A DNA stretch of 64,000 nt from Planctomycetota bacterium (GCA_026692705.1 JAPLOE010000097.1:1-64000); one strand, 5' to 3'. Counted from the stretch's first letter, positions 19,371-29,200 are shown. Translations and numbers: made by a program. The notes: generated by a model from the sequence alone, not told the origin.

Positions 19371-19826
19371 TCAGCGGCGCTCGCGCGCCTTCACGAGCAG
19401 GCGTTGCAGCTCCGCGAGCTCGGCGGGCGCGAGGGAGGCGAACTGCTTCTTGTGGAGCGCGTCGACCGGAGCGTCGAGCGCGTCGAGGACGTTGCGGCCC
19501 GCGGCGGTGATGCGCACGAGCACCACGCGGCGATCCTCGGGCGTGCGCGCGCGCTCGACGAGCTTCGCGGCCTCGAGGCGGTCGACGAGCCGCGTCACGT
19601 CCGGCACGCGCTGGATCATGCGCTAGCCGATCACCTGGCACGGCAGGCCGCCCACGTCGCCGCCGCGCAGGATGCGCAGCACGTTGTATTGCTGGGGCGT
19701 CAGGTCGTGGCCGGCGAAGAGCGCCGTCACCTCGGAGAGGAGCTGGTCTTGAGTGACGAGCAACTCGAGGTAGGTGGCCGCTTCGGGGAGCGCGGCGCGC
19801 GGGGAGGGTCGGGTGCGGGTGGCCAT
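19371..19826 (-). pseudogene. MarR family transcriptional regulator interrupted by one in-frame TAG
   Basis: Two abutting ORFs in the same frame: ...LPCQVIG-TAG(19625..19623)-RMIQRVPDVTRLVDRLEAAKLVERARTPEDRRVV...; intact on both sides. Confidence 0.88.
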
Positions 19827-19972
19827 GGCGTGATCTTCGTCGGAAGGATAGTCGTTTCAACAGCTAAAGCAAGCCCGCACGCCCGCCGAGCGGCCTCCGC
19901 GCACCTAAACCCTTGCCACAATTGAACCTACGCCTTGAGGAAGCCCGGCCCCGGAGCCAAGCTCCCCACGCC

Positions 19973-21304
19973 ATGGCAGCAGGTTCGGGGGGACGGGGAG
20001 GGTTTTGGCCACTGGAGTGGCGGGGGCCTCGGCCCTCGCGACGCTACGGCCACGGGCTCTACGTGTCCCAGCCGGAGCGCCTGTGTGGCGGCAACCGGCT
20101 CGCGCTGCTCGTCGGCGGCGCCGCGACCTACGAGTCGATGCTCGCGGCGATCGCGAGCGCGCAGCAGAGCATCTTCCTCGTCACCTACATCCTGCACTCG
20201 GACGCCACGGGGCGGAGGTTCCGAGACGCGCTGATCGAACGTGCCCGCGCCGGCGTCGACGTGCGCCTGATGTACGACGCGTTCGGATCCTACGACACGC
20301 TCGACGACGCTTTCCTCACGCCGCTCGCCGAAGCCGGTGTGGCCATCCACATCTTCCATCCCGTGATTCCGGGCCGCATCGAGGCGCAGGAGCGCCTGCG
20401 CAAGATCTACGACGGGATCCAGCTCCGCCTCGGACGCACGCCGCCGTCGCGTTCGCGCTTCGCGCCCGACTTGCTGGGCTTCCATCGCCGCAACCATCAG
20501 AAAATTCTCGCCGTCGACGAGCGCATCGCCTTCACCGGCGGCATCAACATCGGCGACGACTACGCCGATCGTGAGGAACATGGCGAGCGCGTGCGCGGCT
20601 GGCACGACCTGCACGTGCGCGTCGAGGGGCCGGCGGCGCAGCAGCTCGCCAACGCGTTCCGCATCGCGTGGAACCAGAGCGGCGGCTCGCACCTCGCGAC
20701 GACGCTCGTGCCGATCTGCCGGCCGGAGCCGGTGCGCGTCGAGGTGCTCGCGAACCTCGGTTTCCACGGCCTGCGCGAGCGCATGCGCGGCGGCGGCAGC
20801 CCGTGGATGTGGAACGTCTACCGCACGGCGATCCGCGCCGCGCGCGAGCGCATCGTGATCGCCAACGCGTACTTCCTGCCCGACCGCGGCATCCGCAAGG
20901 CGCTGATGGAGCAGGCGCGCCGCGGCGTGCGTGTGCAGGTGATCGTGCCGAAGGACTCCGACGTGCGGATCGTGCGCGACGCGAGCCACAGCTACTACAC
21001 CGAGCTGCTCGCCGCCGGCATCGAGATCCACGAGTACCGCGAGGGCATGATGCACGCCAAGGCGACGGTCATCGACGGCGAGTGGGCCACGATCGGCTCC
21101 TACAACCTCGACCACCGCTCCTTCCGCCACAACCTCGAGGCCGGCCTCGCGGCGCTCGACCGCGACTTCGCGCGTTCCGTGCTCGAGCAGCTCGACCGCG
21201 ACATCGCCGCCTGCGAGCAGATCGACTTCCACGCCTGGCGCCACCGCCCGTGGAAGCAGCGCCTGCGCGAATGGCTCGCGCGCAACTTCGTCTACTGGCT
21301 CTGA
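19973..21304 (+). CDS. Phospholipase D-like / cardiolipin synthase
   Basis: Two HKD motifs: HRRNHQKILAVDERIAFTGGINIGDDY and MHAKATVIDGEWATIGSYNLDHRS. Confidence 0.92.
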   Translation: MAAGSGGRGGFWPLEWRGPRPSRRYGHGLYVSQPERLCGGNRLALLVGGAATYESMLAAIASAQQSIFLVTYILHSDATGRRFRDALIERARAGVDVRLMYDAFGSYDTLDDAFLTPLAEAGVAIHIFHPVIPGRIEAQERLRKIYDGIQLRLGRTPPSRSRFAPDLLGFHRRNHQKILAVDERIAFTGGINIGDDYADREEHGERVRGWHDLHVRVEGPAAQQLANAFRIAWNQSGGSHLATTLVPICRPEPVRVEVLANLGFHGLRERMRGGGSPWMWNVYRTAIRAARERIVIANAYFLPDRGIRKALMEQARRGVRVQVIVPKDSDVRIVRDASHSYYTELLAAGIEIHEYREGMMHAKATVIDGEWATIGSYNLDHRSFRHNLEAGLAALDRDFARSVLEQLDRDIAACEQIDFHAWRHRPWKQRLREWLARNFVYWL

Positions 21305-21308
21305 AATG

Positions 21309-21344
21309 CGCGAGGCCACGCGGCGGGTGCCACGTGGCCTCGCG
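21309..21344. terminator. Bidirectional terminator-like hairpin between convergent cls and proS
   Basis: Perfect 12-bp stem CGCGAGGCCACG...CGTGGCCTCGCG with 12-nt loop. Confidence 0.75.
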
Positions 21345-21364
21345 AGAGCGAGCGAAGGACTGCT

Positions 21365-22852
21365 CTAGTAGTTCTTCGCGAACAGCACGCGCTGCGCGCT
21401 GGGCTTGCCGGTCTTGATGCACTGGCCGGCGCCGTCGTCGAGGCCTTCGTCGGGTAGCGGGATGCAGCGGATCGTGGCCTTGGTGGCCTCCTTGATCGCG
21501 AGCTCGGTCTCGGTCGTGCCGTCCCAGTGGGCGAGCACGAACTTGGAGTTCTGGCCGGCGAAAACGGCCTCGAAGTCGCTCCAGGAGTCGACCTTGGTGA
21601 GGTTCGCCTGCCGGAACGCGAGCGCGCGCTGGAAGAGCTGCTTCTGCATGTCGTCGAGCAGCTTGCCGACGTGCACGCCGATTCCATCGAAGGGCACCTT
21701 GACCTTCTCCTTGGCGTCGGCGATGCGCGTCTTGGCCATCGCGGTCGAGCTCGCGACGTCGCGCGGGCCGACCTCGAGGCGCACGGGCACGCCCTTGCGC
21801 TCCCACTCGTAGTACTTCTCGCCGGGGCGCAGCGCGTCGCGGTCGTCGAGCTTGACGGTCAGGCCGTCGCCGCGCAGCTCGCGTGCGAGCTTGTCGCTCG
21901 CCTCGAGCACCTGCGCCTTCTCCGCGTCGCTCTTCCAGATCGGCACGATCGCCACGTGGATCGGCGCGAGCTTCGGCGGCAGCACGAGGCCACCGTCGTC
22001 GGAGTGCGCCATGATCAGCGCACCGATCATGCGAGTGGAAGAACCCCACGAGGTCTGCCACACGAAGTCGCGCACGCCTTCCTTGTTCTGGAAGGTGACG
22101 TTGAAGGCCTTGCCGAAGTTCTGGCCGAGGTCGTGGCTCGTGGCGCCCTGCAGCGACTTGCCGTCCTGCATCATCGCCTCGACGCAGAACGTCTCGAGCG
22201 CGCCGGCGAAGCGTTCGTTCGAGGTCTTGCGGCCGCGGATCACGGGCACGGCGAGCACGTCGTGGTACACCTCGCGGTACACGTCGAGCATGCGCATCAC
22301 CTCTTCCATCGCCTCCTCGTGCGAGGCGTGGGCGGTGTGGCCTTCCTGCCACCAGAACTCGCCGGTGCGCAGGAAGAGGCGCGTGCGCAGCTCCCAGCGC
22401 ATCACGTTGCACCACTGGTTGAGCAGCATCGGGAGGTCGCGGTAGCTGTCGATCCACTTCGAGAAGAAGTGGCCGATGATCGTCTCGCTCGTCGGGCGGA
22501 CGACGTAGGGCTCCTCGAGCTCGCCCTTGAGCTCGATCTTGCCGTCGACGTTGCGCAGGCCCGCGTGCGTCACGACCGCGCACTCCATCGCGAAGCCCGT
22601 CGCGTGCTGCGCTTCCTTCTGCAGGAACGAGAGCGGAATCAGCAGCGGGAAGGCCGCGTTCTGGTGGCCCGTCTCCTTGAAGCGACGGTCGAGCTCGGCC
22701 TGGATCTTCTCCCAGATCGCCCAGCCGTGCGGGCGCACGACCATGCAGCCGCGGACCACTCCCGCCGCTTCGGCGAGCTGCGCTGCGGCGATGACGTCCT
22801 GGTACCACTGCGCGTAGTCCTTCGCGCGGGGCGTGATGTGCTGTTCCGACAT
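21365..22852 (-). CDS. proS: Prolyl-tRNA synthetase (archaeal/eukaryote-like form)
   Basis: KDYAQWYQDVIAAAQLAE, YVVRPTSETIIGHFFSKWIDSYRDLPMLLNQWCNVMRWE, FLRTGEFWWQEGHTAHAS, C-terminal ...FAKNY. Confidence 0.97.
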   Translation of the reverse strand: MSEQHITPRAKDYAQWYQDVIAAAQLAEAAGVVRGCMVVRPHGWAIWEKIQAELDRRFKETGHQNAAFPLLIPLSFLQKEAQHATGFAMECAVVTHAGLRNVDGKIELKGELEEPYVVRPTSETIIGHFFSKWIDSYRDLPMLLNQWCNVMRWELRTRLFLRTGEFWWQEGHTAHASHEEAMEEVMRMLDVYREVYHDVLAVPVIRGRKTSNERFAGALETFCVEAMMQDGKSLQGATSHDLGQNFGKAFNVTFQNKEGVRDFVWQTSWGSSTRMIGALIMAHSDDGGLVLPPKLAPIHVAIVPIWKSDAEKAQVLEASDKLARELRGDGLTVKLDDRDALRPGEKYYEWERKGVPVRLEVGPRDVASSTAMAKTRIADAKEKVKVPFDGIGVHVGKLLDDMQKQLFQRALAFRQANLTKVDSWSDFEAVFAGQNSKFVLAHWDGTTETELAIKEATKATIRCIPLPDEGLDDGAGQCIKTGKPSAQRVLFAKNY

Positions 22853-22973
22853 GGCGAAATCTCTCTTGGGCGCGACGCGAGGATCCGCCCATTCGGACCC
22901 TCCGGCGCGCAGTTTGGGCCGAGCAGCCTAGAGGACTGGCCACGAAGCCGCTAGCGGAGGGGCGGCCGGTTCA

Positions 22974-23009
22974 CGCAGGCGGTCGCCGTTTCGGCGGATT
23001 CCGCCTGCG
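22974..23009. promoter_or_regulatory. Hairpin in divergent proS / intradiol-dioxygenase-like intergenic region
   Basis: CGCAGGCGG...CCGCCTGCG 9-bp perfect stem with inner CGCCG/CGGCG. Confidence 0.5.
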
Positions 23010-23046
23010 CTCCGACCCGGCTACGCTCGTGGAGAAAGGAGGCACG

Positions 23047-23757
23047 ATGGAGTTCATTCGAAGGCTGCGTCGAGCTGCGCGGAGCTCGCTCACGCTTGGG
23101 TCGGTCACGCTCGTCCTGCTCGCAGCCTGCTCGGTCGACCCCGTTCCGCCGCGGACGCGAGTCGAGCTTCCTGCTGCTCGCCCTGACGGTCCGTCGGGCA
23201 CGTCGGAGATGCCTGCGGAGCTCTCGTGGCAGGACTTCAGTCCCGCGTGGAACTTGAACGGCCCGCGCCTCGTGCTCACGGGGACCGTGCGCCACTCCGA
23301 CGGCACTCCGGCGCGCGACGTCGTGCTGTACTACTACCACACGAATCTCGAGGGTCGGTACGTGCACGTTCCTGCGCAAGCGCGCAGCATGCCGCCGAAC
23401 GAACTCGGCCAGACACACGGTGCATGGCGCGGATGGGTGCGGACGGGTGCGGACGGGAAGTACTCCATCCACACGTTGCGCCCCGCGCCCTATCCCCAGG
23501 GCGACGAGCCAGCGCACGTGCACGTCACCGTGCTCGAGCCCGGACTTTCCGAGTACTGGATCGACGACTTCCTGTTCGCCGACGATCCGTTGTTGACGCC
23601 GGAGCGTCGCGTGCGCCTCGAAGGCCGCGGTGGCGACGGCGTCGTCGAGTTGCACGAACTCGACGGCGTGCTCGTGGGCGAGCGCGACATCGTGCTCGGC
23701 CTCGACGTGCCCGGGCATCGTGGGCGACAGGCCGCGGACGGCGGCACGCAGCGCTGA
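23047..23757 (+). CDS. Intradiol ring-cleavage dioxygenase-like lipoprotein
   Basis: LLAACS lipobox; LTGTVRHSDGTPARDVVLYYYHTNLEGRY; RGWVRTGADGKYSIHTLRPAPYP...PAHVHVTV. Confidence 0.8.
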   Translation: MEFIRRLRRAARSSLTLGSVTLVLLAACSVDPVPPRTRVELPAARPDGPSGTSEMPAELSWQDFSPAWNLNGPRLVLTGTVRHSDGTPARDVVLYYYHTNLEGRYVHVPAQARSMPPNELGQTHGAWRGWVRTGADGKYSIHTLRPAPYPQGDEPAHVHVTVLEPGLSEYWIDDFLFADDPLLTPERRVRLEGRGGDGVVELHELDGVLVGERDIVLGLDVPGHRGRQAADGGTQR

Positions 23758-23786
23758 ACGCGGGGCAGCCCTAGAATCGGCGGCAC

Positions 23787-24956
23787 ATGAAGTACCGCTA
23801 CACGGTTCTGGGTTCGGGTCGGCAGGGCGTGGCGATGGCGTACGACCTCGCGAAGAACGGCGAGGCGGAGCTCGTGCGCGTCGTCGACAGCGACGAGAAG
23901 GTCGCCGAGCGCGCGGTGCGGCGGCTCAAGAAGCTCACCAAGGGCACGAAATGCCGCTTCGAGGCCGCGCGTTGTGATGTGGCGAAGCGCAAGCACGTGC
24001 GCGCAGCGCTCGACGGCGTGCAGGTCGCGCTTTCGGCGGTGCCTTATCGCTTCAACGCGCAGCTCGCGGAGTGGGCGATCGAGAGCGGCGCGTCGTTCCT
24101 CGATCTCGGCGGCAACACGGCCGTCGTGCGCAAGGAACTCGCGCTGCACAAGCGCGCGAAGAAGGCGGGCGTGAGCATCGTGCCCGACTGCGGGCTCGCA
24201 CCGGGGCTCGGCAACCATCTCGCCGCGCATGGCGTCGCGTCGATGGACTTGGCCAGGCAAGTGCACGTGCGTTGCGGTGGCTTGCCCGAGAAGCCGGTCG
24301 GTCCGCTCGGCTACAAGCTCGTGTTCAACTTCCTCGGCCTGTGGAACGAGTACCGCGGCGAGGCGGAGTTCCTGCGCAGCGGCAAGCGCGTGCGCGTGCC
24401 GACGTTGACCGAGCTCGAGAGCTTCGAGTCGTCGCACTTCGGCGCGTTGGAGGCCTGCGTGACGAGTGGCGGCACGAGCACGTGCCCGCAGACGTGGGAA
24501 GGCAAGCTCGAGAGCTTCGACTACAAGACGATCCGCTACGCCGGCCACTGGGCGCAGATCCGCTTGCTGTTCGAGCTCGGCTTCATGGACGAGCGCTTCG
24601 AGGCGCGCGACGGCATCGAGTTCGCGCCGCTCGCACTTACGCAGAAGCTGTTCGAGGAGAAGCTCACGTTCCCCGACGTGCGCGACATCGTGCTGCTGCG
24701 TGTGCTCGTGCGCGGCTCGCACGCGGGCCAGCCGCTCGAGCTGCAATACGATTGCTTCGATCGGCACGACGAAAAGACGGGTTTCACCGCGATGGAACGC
24801 ACCACCGCGTTCCCCGCCGCGCTCGTCGCGCACTTCCAGGCCCGCGGCCTGATCGAACCCGGCGCACGTCCGCTCGAGACGTGTGTGCCCGCGTTGCAGT
24901 ACTTCGACGAACTCCCGCGGCACGGCATCACCGTGCAGCTCCAGCGCACGCCGTGA
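23787..24956 (+). CDS. Saccharopine dehydrogenase-like / lysine 6-dehydrogenase-like NAD(P)-binding protein
   Basis: YTVLGSGRQGVAMAYDLAK; GASFLDLGGNTAVV; VPDCGLAPGLGNHLAAHG; VRCGGLPEKPVGPLGYKLVFN. Confidence 0.88.
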   Translation: MKYRYTVLGSGRQGVAMAYDLAKNGEAELVRVVDSDEKVAERAVRRLKKLTKGTKCRFEAARCDVAKRKHVRAALDGVQVALSAVPYRFNAQLAEWAIESGASFLDLGGNTAVVRKELALHKRAKKAGVSIVPDCGLAPGLGNHLAAHGVASMDLARQVHVRCGGLPEKPVGPLGYKLVFNFLGLWNEYRGEAEFLRSGKRVRVPTLTELESFESSHFGALEACVTSGGTSTCPQTWEGKLESFDYKTIRYAGHWAQIRLLFELGFMDERFEARDGIEFAPLALTQKLFEEKLTFPDVRDIVLLRVLVRGSHAGQPLELQYDCFDRHDEKTGFTAMERTTAFPAALVAHFQARGLIEPGARPLETCVPALQYFDELPRHGITVQLQRTP

Positions 24957-25007
24957 CGGCAACTCGGCGGGCGAGCGTCCGCCGAGCCCGTCACCGAACG
25001 CGACGCG

Positions 25008-26570
25008 TCACGGCGCGATCGTCACCGACACCGGGTTGGACCAGGCGAAGCCGTTGGGTGCGTTCGGCGAGGCACAACGTGACTGGAACGAGAACGACTG
25101 GCCCACGAGCGCGGGGCTGTTGGGCACGTTGCGTTGCACGAGGCCCGGGCTGGAGGCGCCCGCGAGGGTGCTTTGGAAGGTGCCGAGCGCGACCGGGTCG
25201 AGCCACAGCGCGCCGAAGGGCGTGCTCAACGGCGTTGTGAGCAGCGGACGTCGCGAGAAATGCACGACCGTTGCCGCGCCTTGCGGACCCCAGCACTCGA
25301 ACGCGAGCGGCTGGCCGAGTCGCGCGACGCCGCGCCGTTCGAGCGGAGCGAACTCGTGCGCGCCGAGGTCGCGCGAGGCCAGCGTGTCGAGGTCGCCGTC
25401 GATCGAGCGCGGCCGGCGCGCGACGTCGAGCGTGCCTGCGTAGGCCGGAAGGCCCGGGCGATCGACGCACGGGCTGCCCCAAGTGAACCGATAGTCAGCA
25501 GTGGCGACGCTGACGAACTGGGGAGACGCCGCGAAGCAGCCATTCACGCCGGAAAAGTCGCCGTCCTCGATCAGGCAATTGCGCGCGGCAATGTCGTTGC
25601 CGAGCACGTTCACGTCGTCGCCGTTGCTCGCCAGCACGCTCTCCTCGAGTTCGATGCGGCCTCCGACTCCGGAGTCTGCGACGCCTGCGCCGGTGTTGCC
25701 CGCAAGCGTGCACTGCGTGAGCCGCAGGCTCGAGTTCGCGAGCCACAGCGGCTGGTTCGCGACGAGCAGCCGCGCTCCCGCGCCGTTGCCGGAGATCTCG
25801 CACGCATCCGCTTCGGCCACCACGCGGCCCCAAGCGCTCGGCGAGAGGAAGTTGGCGCGCGCGTCGAGCCCGAGAAGCGTGTTGGCGTCGAGCCGCGTGC
25901 GCTCGACGCGACAGGTGACGAGCGTGCTCGTCGACAGCTGCAGGCCCGACTGGTTGTTGTGGTGCAGGCGCGAGTCGCGCACGACGATCGTGCCGGCGGA
26001 AGCGCCCAGCCCCACGTTGTTGCCGTGGCTGTCGATGCGCTCGAACACGGGCTCGATGCCCGCAGCCGTGCCGAACACGACGATTCCCTGCAGCGAGGCG
26101 CCGCTCACCTCGAGATCGCGGAACTCGGCGCGGACGGGACCCCAGCTCGAGCTCACGAGCAGCGGCTGCTGCGTCGCGGAGAGCGAGAGGCCTTGGACTT
26201 GCGTCGCCGACGTGAACTCGGGGAACGGGCGCGCCGGAAAGTGCGCGACGCTGAGCGCGAAGGCGGCGGAGGACTGCACGCGCGTCAGGCCGACGCCCGC
26301 GCCGAGAAGGGCCTGCCCTTCCCACGGCTCGAGCGGGAACTGCTCGCCCAGCGCGGCGTCGTAGACGCCTGCCGCGATGTGGATTCGCTCCGCCTGGAGC
26401 GTGCGCGTCGAATTCAGGGCCTTGGTGATGGTGCGCCACGGCTGATTGGCCGCGCTGCCGCTGTTGGCGTCGTTGCCATTCACGGCGTCGACATACCAGT
26501 CGCCTGCGTGCGCGAGAGTCGAGGACAAGACGATCGCGGCCACGAACGTGGCCTTCCGGCACGAGCTCAT
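25008..26570 (-). CDS. Secreted parallel beta-helix (DUF1565-like) protein
   Basis: Signal peptide MSSCRKATFVAAIVLSSTLAHAG; WYVDAVNGNDANSGSAANQPWRTITKAL; RDLGAHEF; WGPQGAATVV tail. Confidence 0.82.
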   Translation of the reverse strand: MSSCRKATFVAAIVLSSTLAHAGDWYVDAVNGNDANSGSAANQPWRTITKALNSTRTLQAERIHIAAGVYDAALGEQFPLEPWEGQALLGAGVGLTRVQSSAAFALSVAHFPARPFPEFTSATQVQGLSLSATQQPLLVSSSWGPVRAEFRDLEVSGASLQGIVVFGTAAGIEPVFERIDSHGNNVGLGASAGTIVVRDSRLHHNNQSGLQLSTSTLVTCRVERTRLDANTLLGLDARANFLSPSAWGRVVAEADACEISGNGAGARLLVANQPLWLANSSLRLTQCTLAGNTGAGVADSGVGGRIELEESVLASNGDDVNVLGNDIAARNCLIEDGDFSGVNGCFAASPQFVSVATADYRFTWGSPCVDRPGLPAYAGTLDVARRPRSIDGDLDTLASRDLGAHEFAPLERRGVARLGQPLAFECWGPQGAATVVHFSRRPLLTTPLSTPFGALWLDPVALGTFQSTLAGASSPGLVQRNVPNSPALVGQSFSFQSRCASPNAPNGFAWSNPVSVTIAP

Positions 26571-26684
26571 GATCTGCCTCCTTCGCGATCTGCCCGGGGT
26601 CGCGGGCCGATCACGAGAAAAGCCTAGCACGCGATCGGAATCCGCTGTGGGGGAGGCTCGAAAGTCGAAATCGCGCCGTTTCGT

Positions 26685-28577
26685 TCAGCGCAGCGAATCG
26701 CAGGCGAGAGCGACGCCGCCGTTGCAGGCGCGTTGCGTGAGCTCGCGCACGCGCCGCGTGTCCGTTCGCGCACCGTCGCGCGCGCGCAGCACGCCCGCGA
26801 GCCACCAGCAGCTCTCGGCGTTTCCTGCGGAGCAGCCCGCCTCGAGCGGAGCGACGAGCGCGGCCGCTTCGGGCGCACTCAGTGGCACCACGGCCGCGAG
26901 GCGTGCGCGACCGAGCGCTCCACCGGGCCAGCCACGTTGGCTCGCGAGGCTGTAGAGCTCCGCCGCCCTTCGCGGATCCGCATGGCGCCCGACGCCGAGC
27001 TCGTAGGCGCGCGCGAGCAATCCGGGCCCGCGTCCATCCCCGCGCGGGTCGAGCTCGCGCTCGAGTTCGCCGAGCGCAGCGAGCAGCGCGGCCTCCGACG
27101 CCGCCTGACCGTTGCTGAAGAAGTGCTCGACCACGTTCTCGTGTCCGCGCCGGTTGCCGAGCTCGGCGGCGCGCGCGAAATAGCGGCCCGCGGCCTCGAC
27201 GTTGCGCTCGGTCATCTTGCCCTCGAGGTACATCGAGCCGAGCTGGTTGCACGCTCCCGCATCACCGGAGTCCGCGCGATTGCCGACGAGCTTGACGAGG
27301 TTTTGCCCCGCAAACGGCTTGCCCTCGTCGTAGGCCTGCTTCCAGAACGCGATCGAACCGCCCGGATGCGGCGCGTCGACCCATCCGGTGCTCAACATCA
27401 GCGCGAACAACGCGGCCCACACGCCCATGTGCGCCACGTTGAGCTGCAGCACGCGCGCGAGCTTCACGCGCTTCACGACGCTCGCGATCCAGCCGTCGCG
27501 CGCGGAACGGTCGAGCCACGGCACGCACAGGTTGAGCAGCGGCACCGGAAGCAGCTTGTCGTAGAAGTCGGGGATGCCGAAACGACCGAGCCACCAGAAC
27601 AGCGCGACGTTCGCGAGCCCGTAGGCCGAGCCGAACAGGATCCGGCCCGCGCTCGTGCGCGGCGACGTCGCCGGGTCCGTGACGAGCAGGTGCATCCCGA
27701 GGAAGATCGCGATCGGGATGTTGGTGTCGACGAAGAAATACACGCCTGTGGCGAGCTGGTAGAGCCACGCGAACAGGCACAACGAGACGATCGCCGAGAC
27801 CGTCATCAGCGTCACCGAGAAGAACGACTGCACGATCAGGCCGAGCAGGAACACCTCGAGGAAGATGTGCGGCGGGCGGCCGATCGTCGTCGCGACCTCG
27901 ATGCCCCAGGTCAGGTGCGTCGCGTCGAAGGCGATCAGGAACGCGGCCGCGACCGACAGGCCGAACGCGGACGGGTTGAAGATGTGCGTGCTGCGCCCGT
28001 CGCGCTGCCAGCGCAGGAATTCCTTGCCGAGCGCGGCCACCGCGAGCATCACGAACTGCAGCAGGAACCAGTCGTTGCGGAACCACAGGAACAGGTTGGT
28101 GCTCAGCACGATCGGGATCGGCCCGCAGCCGAGCTTCCAGTCGCGGCCGCGCGTCCACGTGAGCAGCCCGTCAAAGGCGTACAGGAACGCGAACTGCGCG
28201 AGCAGCAGCGGCACCGCCTCGTACACGTTGCGCCAGTACCAGCCCCAGTAGGCGTAGATGCTGAACTGCACCGAGGCCTGCACGTAGTGCACACGCTGCG
28301 GCGGCGCGAACTCGACGCGCAGCGGCACGCCGCGAACGCGCGACCGCACGACCAGCGCGACCGTCCAGAGCGCGAGCGCTCCCGCCGCAACCCCGAACGC
28401 CGTCGCGAGCCCCTCGTCTTGCCTCACCTTCGGCACGAACAGGAGCAGCGCCGTCAGCACGCCCACGAACGCGAGCGGCATCCACGGCAGGACCCGCGAG
28501 GCGCTCGTCGCGCAGCCCGTCTCGCACGCCAAACCGGGAGCCGACCCGGCTCCGACTTCGCTCGCCCGCTGGTTCAT
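26685..28577 (-). CDS. RnfD/NqrB-like integral membrane protein with C-terminal Sel1-like repeats
   Basis: Many TM segments, HIFNPSAFGLSVAAAFLIA; C-term GDAGACNQLGSMYLEGKMTERNVEAAGRYFARAAELGNRRG... Confidence 0.72.
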   Translation of the reverse strand: MNQRASEVGAGSAPGLACETGCATSASRVLPWMPLAFVGVLTALLLFVPKVRQDEGLATAFGVAAGALALWTVALVVRSRVRGVPLRVEFAPPQRVHYVQASVQFSIYAYWGWYWRNVYEAVPLLLAQFAFLYAFDGLLTWTRGRDWKLGCGPIPIVLSTNLFLWFRNDWFLLQFVMLAVAALGKEFLRWQRDGRSTHIFNPSAFGLSVAAAFLIAFDATHLTWGIEVATTIGRPPHIFLEVFLLGLIVQSFFSVTLMTVSAIVSLCLFAWLYQLATGVYFFVDTNIPIAIFLGMHLLVTDPATSPRTSAGRILFGSAYGLANVALFWWLGRFGIPDFYDKLLPVPLLNLCVPWLDRSARDGWIASVVKRVKLARVLQLNVAHMGVWAALFALMLSTGWVDAPHPGGSIAFWKQAYDEGKPFAGQNLVKLVGNRADSGDAGACNQLGSMYLEGKMTERNVEAAGRYFARAAELGNRRGHENVVEHFFSNGQAASEAALLAALGELERELDPRGDGRGPGLLARAYELGVGRHADPRRAAELYSLASQRGWPGGALGRARLAAVVPLSAPEAAALVAPLEAGCSAGNAESCWWLAGVLRARDGARTDTRRVRELTQRACNGGVALACDSLR

Positions 28578-28780
28578 CGCGCCCCGCCCTAGCGCCTTTC
28601 GTGCCAAGCGCGCCGGAAACTGGAGCTCGCCCCACGCCCCCACGGCTGCCCGCCCTGCGGGCACCGCCACGCAGGCCGGTGGCCTTCCGCACCGCAATTC
28701 CTTTCCGAACTCGTAGAAACTACGCGTGGCCTGTGGCTCGCGGCGGGACAACGATCGTCGGGTCGGGGCGATCCGACGAA

Positions 28781-28806
28781 GCCGGCCGCCCGAGAGAGCG
28801 GCCGGC
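28781..28806. terminator. Terminator-like hairpin
   Basis: GCCGGCCGC ccgagaga GCGGCCGGC perfect 9-bp stem just 3' of the 28831 minus-strand remnant. Confidence 0.5.
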
Positions 28807-28830
28807 GACGTGCGGGCTCGCGAGCTTCGG

Positions 28831-29200
28831 TCATGGAACGACCGTGACCTCGACGCCGTTGGTGAAAGCCTTCTGGATCGGTGAGGCGGAGGAATCGACG
28901 AGCGCCTGGAACGAGGAGGGCCGGTCGGCGAGTGCGGGGCCGCCGGGAATGATGCGCTGGAGCAACGTGGGCGCGTCGTAGCCGGTGTTCTTCACGTCGA
29001 ACACGCGCGCGAGGTTCGGATCGAGCAGGAACGTGCCGAAGAGCGTCGAGCTCGGCGCACCGAGCGGCTTGCGCGTCCAGTAGATCGTCGAGAGCGCACC
29101 CTGCGGGCCCCAGCTGCGCAGCTGCAGCACGGAATCAGGGACGCCGGTGGCCTCGATCTCGAGCGGCGGAACTCGAGCGCGCCGAGGTCGGCAACTCAGA
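28831..29200 (-). pseudogene. C-terminal remnant of a secreted beta-helix/WGPQG-type protein, frameshifted
   Basis: Reads ADLGALEF in one frame then PPLEIEATGVPDSVLQLRSWGPQGALSTIYWTRKPLGAPSSTLFGTFLLDPNL... in another; aligns with RDLGAHEFAPLE...WGPQGAATVVHFSRRPL...FGALWLDP of the 25008..26570 protein. Confidence 0.65.

Noticed and set aside
19623-19625. TAG in marR as pyrrolysine or programmed recoding
   Set aside because: No supporting element and no Pyl context; nonsense mutation or read error is simpler.
26733-28592. 619-aa plus-strand ORF
   Set aside because: Antisense to the RnfD-like/Sel1 gene; low-complexity R/E/H composition.
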